NCBI GenBank assembly: GCA_022495005.1 | Contig: JAGYXB010001324.1 | Location: 3,162,001 to 3,226,000, forward strand | DNA length: 64,000 bases | Source of the DNA: Rhyacophila brunnea | Taxonomy: Eukaryota; Arthropoda; Insecta; Trichoptera; Rhyacophilidae | Reading direction: 5' to 3' | Part shown: positions 59,260-64,000 of the stretch, one piece after another | How the letters are laid out: every line of letters starts with the position of its first letter | Numbering within the stretch: position 1 is the first letter of the stretch | The notes under the pieces: generated by a model | The model's database searches: none | The model's input: the letters and a program-made list of their open reading frames with translations, nothing else | What the model was told of the DNA's origin: nothing | Translations under genes and position numbers: made by a program

Positions 59260-59351
59260 GTAATGAACGCACTTCAGATTATTATGATCTAAAAGATGGC
59301 GGATGGTTAGGAGGCTCTCAAGCTGTACACCAAATTGGAGATCAGGTTGCT
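59260..59351 (+). CDS. Integrin alpha subunit, third coding exon
   Basis: The acceptor is accatttcgcag (AG at 59258-59259) and the donor gct|gtaagt. Two bases complete a Gly codon, then NERTSDYYDLKDGGWLGGSQ and AVHQIGDQVA. DGGWLGGS..(V)..GDQV is the end of the first propeller blade, normally followed by a CAPRW/CAHRW-type segment on the next exon. That exon is not recognisable in the remaining 4.6 kb. The three exons total 135 codons and end in phase 0. Confidence 0.88.
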
Positions 59352-59760
59352 GTAAGTGTTATTATAATTCCCGTTCGAATACAACTATAATTATTATTCG
59401 ATTAATAATAAATCCATGTTAACTGTATCATTCCCAGGGGAGTATCATACGGGGGTTTTAGGGGTGCAAAACACCCGGGCGGAGGATTTCGGAGGCGGCA
59501 AGAGTTCGAAAAAATATATGATATTATTAAAAACATTAAATTAATATTCTGTTAAAAAACCTGCTTCAGTAGTGTCATCTCCCTCCATTTACGAAAGTGA
59601 AAAGATGCTGTCACTTTTTTTTTAATGTTTTTTGTCTGGATTCGGGACTTGGAGGTGAACAAATAACATACCAGAATTGTGGTCAGAAACGACGAGGTTT
59701 ATTACGTGAATATTTGGGGCTACATTTTATATAATTACAATCTTTTGCGGAGATCGAAAT

Positions 59761-61861
59761 ACACGTCGCACCCCCAGTAAGATACTGTAGTAATCCAAAA
59801 ATTGGCATTTCGCAGGAGAGCCATTTGAAGTTTCAAATATTCTTTGTAAATACAGGAAAAGTCTGAATGTAAAAATTATTACTCATTTTTATGGAAAAAC
59901 ATGATTTATTTTCAACTGTATTCATGATTTTTCTCTAAAACATATAAAAATGGAGATATTTGAATATTTCTGTTACGACTGTATTTTATTAGGACATTTG
60001 AAAATTTCATGGTAAAATTTGAATCAACTCAATACTTCCTATGTAAAATTCCCTACCATCACTTTAATAATTTTAGCTAATTTGTAGGGCACTGTAAAGG
60101 AAGGATTTCAAAATATTAAGTTATGGTACAATCTTTAAAGATTTATTGAAAAAAACAAGAAAAATACAATTATTAGTTCAAAACAACAAAAATTATTTAT
60201 ATATTTAATTTAATGGCCAAATAAAATTTTTAGGTACAATTTTTAATTTTTAATCATCACTTGGAAGAGAAACAAAAAAAATCATAATTAAATTCATGAT
60301 GCTTAGCAGTGCAGAGAGAAAGCAAATCCGTTTTTTTAATAGTCGTTATTTTTGGCCCCTCTGATTATGCTTTGGATAAATTGAGACCATCTATTGGTAA
60401 CGGTTCACCTATTTTCAGTTGACGAACTTGTCTTTACAATGGTAATCTTTTGGCTGGGCACAAATATCGGTCCACATTTTAGAGACCTAGTCTTCGGCAG
60501 ATCAATTGTAAAATGGACACTATCGCCTTCATTTTGGGCATGCTTGGTGACTAAAAACTTATGGGAGATTGTTTTAATTTTTGGTGAATTCCCGATGACT
60601 TATAAATACATTGCAGCAATGTATTTATTTTTATTCTGCTCGGCACAATTGTCGCTGTAAAAAATAAAATGCTCGATGTGGTGATATTTTACATAATATG
60701 CAATGTAATCAAGTACACAGCTACCAATGTCATTGGATCCTCGTGCAGCTTGACTTGTCTCACAGTTTGCAATATTTTCAGTGATATTATAGACTGTAAG
60801 ATTGTACATTGCCAACTTTCGTTTATAATAGAAAGTTGACACATTTCCGCAAGGAAGCGAAAAACAGCCTGAAAATTCAGCTGAAAGCCATTAGTTTAAG
60901 ACCCTGCTACGTCTTTGGTCTTTTCATCCCTTGCCTCTTTTTTCCATGTTGATGTGTCTAATACTTTTCTTGAAGTTTTTATTTTTCTTGTGGTGAAGAA
61001 TTATTGTATAGGTCGCATTTAACGCACTTTCTAGTCTTTTTTAGGCTCAAAGAAGCCAATATTAAATTTTTTATTAATAATATGGATGCGTATAAGTGTT
61101 CTTTTCCACATGGCATATTGTAGTCAAATGACATATTGTTTCCAAATGGCAGCTTGTTTTTGTATAACCGATACATTTCAGCAATTATTGTTAATTTACC
61201 ATCTAAATACTATCTAGACGTCTATGCATGCAAATAATGTGACTCGATCACTGGGAAAGATTTAATGTGAGCTCTCATATCATTTTTTAAAACATCATCA
61301 ATTTTTTGTGATTGCCAAGGTGACCTCTTTGTTCTGGAATTGGCGTTCCGGAAAGGAGATCTCTTGTTTTCCACGCAATGGAGAAGTACCTTTCACTCAC
61401 CCCAAATGTGTTGATAAAGTATTTTTTGCATACTTGTATTTTACTTCCATTTAATTGAAGTTGACAACAAAAACTGTTGCCTCTGCTGCTTCCAGTTTTT
61501 TGTTTGAATACTTTGGAACAATAATATCCATGCAACTAGTGAGAAAATTACGCTCTATCTCAAGATCTCCCTGTAGTAACAGAGTAACGACAGTATTTTT
61601 TTGAAAATTATTGTTTTAGTTTTTTAGAAAGCTTCTTGTAAAATACTGTCGTAACTTAGTTACAACACTATTTTATTATCGATTTAACAGTTTTCGGAAA
61701 GTAATGTACTGTATTAAGTGCTTTCTCTCTGACACTATTTGAGTTTGACATACGACAGTATTTTATTAAAATAGCAAAAAAAAAACGAATCCAACCACAT
61801 TCATAACTCGAAAACACCCATTTCAGACTTACGACAGTATCTCACTGGGGGTGCGACGTGT
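59761..61861 (-). mobile_element. DNA transposon of unassigned family, nested in the solo LTR
   Basis: Left end acacgtcgcacccccagtaa, gatactgtagtaat; right end is the inverted acacgtcgcacccccagtga, gatactgtcgtaag. TIR about 33 bp. The palindrome-like word TACTGTCGTAA, or near variants, recurs below both ends: 59779-59792, 59973-59985, 61585-61597, 61640-61654, 61750-61762 and 61828-61842. Such subterminal repeats are usual transposase-binding sites. The 2.1-kb element carries a minus-strand gene (next entry). Flanks do not show a clear target duplication, so I leave the superfamily open. Confidence 0.85.
60390..61560 (-). pseudogene. Transposon-encoded protein with YSDNC..QNKN motif, decayed
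   Basis: On the minus strand, in order: VCKKYFINTFGVSERYFSIA and PEQRGHLGNHKK (61480-61300); MYRLYKNK (about 61170); SLSLKKTRKCVKCDLYNN with a CxxC pair (about 61060-61000). Then CGNVSTFYYKRKLAMYNLTV (about 60850), ARGSNDIGSCVLDYIAYYVK, and HFIFYSDNCAEQNKNKYIAA (60665-60610). After a frame break comes a HKFLVTKHAQNEGDSVHFTI segment (about 60540). I know this arrangement as a large family of uncharacterised proteins in insect genomes; the presence of TIRs here supports a transposase. The D in SDNC is a plausible catalytic residue. Multiple stops and frameshifts. Confidence 0.75.
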
Positions 61862-62111
61862 TTATAATTTTACTGTCAAATCTTTCTTTTTTCTTCTGCG
61901 CATGCGCGCCAAGTTCCGGCGCAGAAAGCGATGCGCAAAATGCTGTGTTGCCATTCTTGTTAAATCACATATTAAAGCATTGTCAGATTTATTATTTATT
62001 TATTTATTTTCGCAATCAACCCTTACTATGAGTTGACTCGATTATGATTTGGGCTTCTCTAGATCCATAGAGACATCCCCAAATGAGGACCATTCCGGGG
62101 TGTAACAGTAG

Positions 62112-62699
62112 GTACTTCATTGGATACATAATAATAATATATCCATTTAAGTCGCTTTATATTTTAATTCACAATATGACATTATTAATTTAATTAAGGT
62201 AAAATATGCCATAAATTTTGTTACTTATATATTTTGATAAAATAATTGTTTCAATTTTTTTTGACTTCTGGCATATTTCGACTATAAAAAAACATTTGGG
62301 AGAGGAGGATCCTTTGGAGCATTCCTGACCTGTATAATGTATATTATTAGGGCTTATAATTCTGTGGCTATTTGGCAGAAGCAGATATGTTCGTTTTACC
62401 TATTTTTCAGGGGAGCAATTTGAATGTTGTGTGTCTGGTGATAAATACTGTGAAATTAATTATGAAGAAAAGTTAATGAAATATTATGAAAAAATTAACT
62501 GAGTTTTAATCGATTATAAGCATTTTTATTTAAATAGCACAGTTTTTCTTAAAAATCACTTTAAAGAACATATCAGGTTTTGGCAAATTCAATATTTAAA
62601 ATAATGTACCTAGGTACCAAGTATCTAGGTTAAGCATATTATACATTATTATAGGTGGCTTAAAAATAACACTATCCATGTTATTCATGCATAATCGTC
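62112..62699. other. Spacer, nothing recognised
   Basis: AT-rich. A possible acceptor ttttcag at 62404-62410 precedes a short frame (GEQFECCVSGDKYCEI), but no donor or integrin-like sequence follows. Confidence 0.4.
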
Positions 62700-63780
62700 T
62701 TCGCTGGTTTCAGAATCACCAATATTGGGTACAGAAGGTTGAGTTTCAAGTGAATTATAGAAAGTATGATACACGGGATCTATCAAATACATCATGCTCA
62801 CTTTGTCCTTCTTTTCTTGAGGATTTATTCGGCATGTGCCATATGAGTCCTCGGTATTCTTGGAATATGCGGACGCCCTCTGGAATTCCTTAATAACTTC
62901 ATTGTTCTGAAGGGCTCCTCATCATTCAGAGAGTATTTGAATTTTATATCACCGAATAGTTTTTCATACCGTAGCCACTTTATACTGCGCCAATTGATCG
63001 GTTGCCCTTCAACACACTTTGGCTTCTTAATGAAATTCGTTTTCAGTAAGTCCGAATAAGAGAGAAAAGTTTCTGCTGACATTTCCACCGCATTAAACGG
63101 ATTTTTGCCTCGTACAGTTCGTACAAATTGGTACCAGTGTTGTGGGATGTTAATGTTAAGTTCAATAGATTTTTTAGCTTTTTCTGTGCGGGCATGATCC
63201 GTGTCACATTCCATTCTAATGTGTCCCACTTCCAAAAAATGTGTTCTATAGAATGCACGTGTTCAGATTCACTGACATAATGCGACAATGCTGAAGAAAA
63301 GTTTACGTTTTTGTTTTGCCCTGGACAAGAGTCTGAATATACTGCAAATGCTGTACGAATCACAATGCTATTTTATCAGATCCCCGACCAGCAATCCCTT
63401 CATGCAACAGCTTGCGGTATCTGTTAGTCCACTAAGTTGGTATTTAGGGAAGGTGTGGGCAGGCATTGTTGCAAATCAAAAACTAGTATTCGAGTGGACT
63501 GACTAGTTTTAGATAACAATTTGTTGTGTTCTTTCTTCTTATATGATTCATCAGCCTTAGTCAAGTGTTGGTTTTTTTTCATTAAGTTCAGCTTTCCTTT
63601 CTAAATCGTTTGCACACTTAATCTGATTGTTATATGTATCACATACTTTACAAGTGTCTATACTAGGACTATAGAATTGAAGTATATTTAGAATATGTAA
63701 AAGGTTTTTTTCTGTTTGATAAGTCGTTTTTATAGAGATCATCTATTTTTGCAATATTTAGTTCCGAAGATAAATAAAGC
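62700..63780 (-). pseudogene. Second, divergent YSDxC..QNKN transposon gene, decayed
   Basis: On the minus strand: YYRRHTRKLYLSSELNIAKI (about 63800-63750), YSPSIDTCKVCDTYNNQIKC with CxxC (about 63670-63620), then LVFDLQQCLPTPSLNTNLV (about 63490-63430). Next is AFAVYSDSCPGQNKNVNFSS (63350-63290), HVHSIEHIFWKWDTLEWNVT, and after a frame change HIRMECDTDHARTEKAKKSI and NIPQHWYQFVRTVRGKNPFN. The end is near AHAE at 62825. The layout matches the gene at 60390-61560, but identity is low, so it is a different element of the same family. It keeps more of the middle and C-terminal part. At least four frame breaks; its TIRs are not found. Confidence 0.75.
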
Positions 63781-64000
63781 TTGCGTGTATGTCTTCGGTA
63801 GTAGCGACCTGCTAATATGATTAATTACTTCAATTTTTTTCAATGTTATTTTTATTGTATGGTTCGTGACGTCCTCTTTGGTCACCGTCTATGATTCCTG
63901 TTTCCGAGCTGCGTTTTTTCGCAATTGCGACGTCAATTTTATTTAGGGATACGCCAATAATATTCTGAAACATCTTTTTGCAAATTTTTACTGAATAAAA

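Larger units (their letters stand above)
59573..62107 (+). mobile_element. Solo LTR, copy 2, split by a DNA transposon; duplication GTAG
   Basis: LTR ends are tgtcatctccctccatttac and ccattccggggtgtaaca: TG...CA. GTAG flanks it on both sides (59569-59572, 62108-62111). Without the nested transposon (59761-61861) it is about 434 bp, close to the 448 bp of copy 1. Shared words include ttttttgtctggattcggga and cttggaggtgaacaaata at one end and agagacatccccaaatgagg at the other. An LTR retroelement (gypsy- or BEL-like by 4-bp duplication) lost its inside by LTR-LTR recombination. Confidence 0.88.

Noticed and set aside
62404..62480. Further integrin exon after ttttcag
   Set aside because: The short frame (GEQFECCVSGDK) does not resemble the expected next integrin segment and no donor follows.

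Overview
This is an AT-rich arthropod (insect) nuclear window. Introns are GT-AG, there are no operons, and the sequence is crowded with eukaryotic transposons: Helitrons, mariner, hAT-like, THAP/P-like, LINE fragments, tRNA-derived SINEs, MITEs and solo LTRs. One LINE 3' end (about 34.69 kb) resembles a repeat very common in moths, but the order cannot be fixed from the sequence alone. No rRNA, CRISPR, bacterial or organellar features are present.

Only one host gene is well supported. It is the 5' part of an integrin alpha-subunit gene on the + strand, with three coding exons (54099-54292, 57288-57406, 59260-59351). Their splice phases fit exactly and give 135 residues; the rest of the gene would lie beyond the window. 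Its introns hold two solo LTRs (54699-55146 and 59573-62107), the second split by a 2.1-kb DNA transposon (59761-61861).

Layout: 0-7 kb, AT-rich spacer with MITEs and two copies of a ~450-bp repeat (family A). 7.2-11.6 kb, a nested stack: a MITE-like repeat (family B) holds a Helitron, whose inner ~125-bp minisatellite holds a broken mariner. 11.6-17 kb, mostly unassigned. 17-25 kb, dead LINE reverse transcriptase, LINE 3' ends, a THAP-element end, a SINE and a 690-bp TIR element. 26-36 kb, a hAT remnant, a 1.39-kb near-perfect palindrome, further MITEs and a second LINE. 39.4-43.7 kb, another family B element holding a MITE and a Helitron with decayed Rep/helicase. 44-46 kb, TIR elements and a LINE tail. 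46.5-47 kb, a CpG-rich single-copy-looking block. 48-53.5 kb, THAP-element ends and a third Helitron. 54-64 kb, the integrin locus and two copies of an unassigned transposon gene family marked by a YSDxCxxQNKN motif.

Most of the window is therefore layered transposon debris whose nesting can be read in order. Most long open frames are chance frames inside repeats. The most unusual structures are the palindrome, the unassigned transposon with subterminal palindromic repeats, and two Helitrons that carry complementary parts of Rep.
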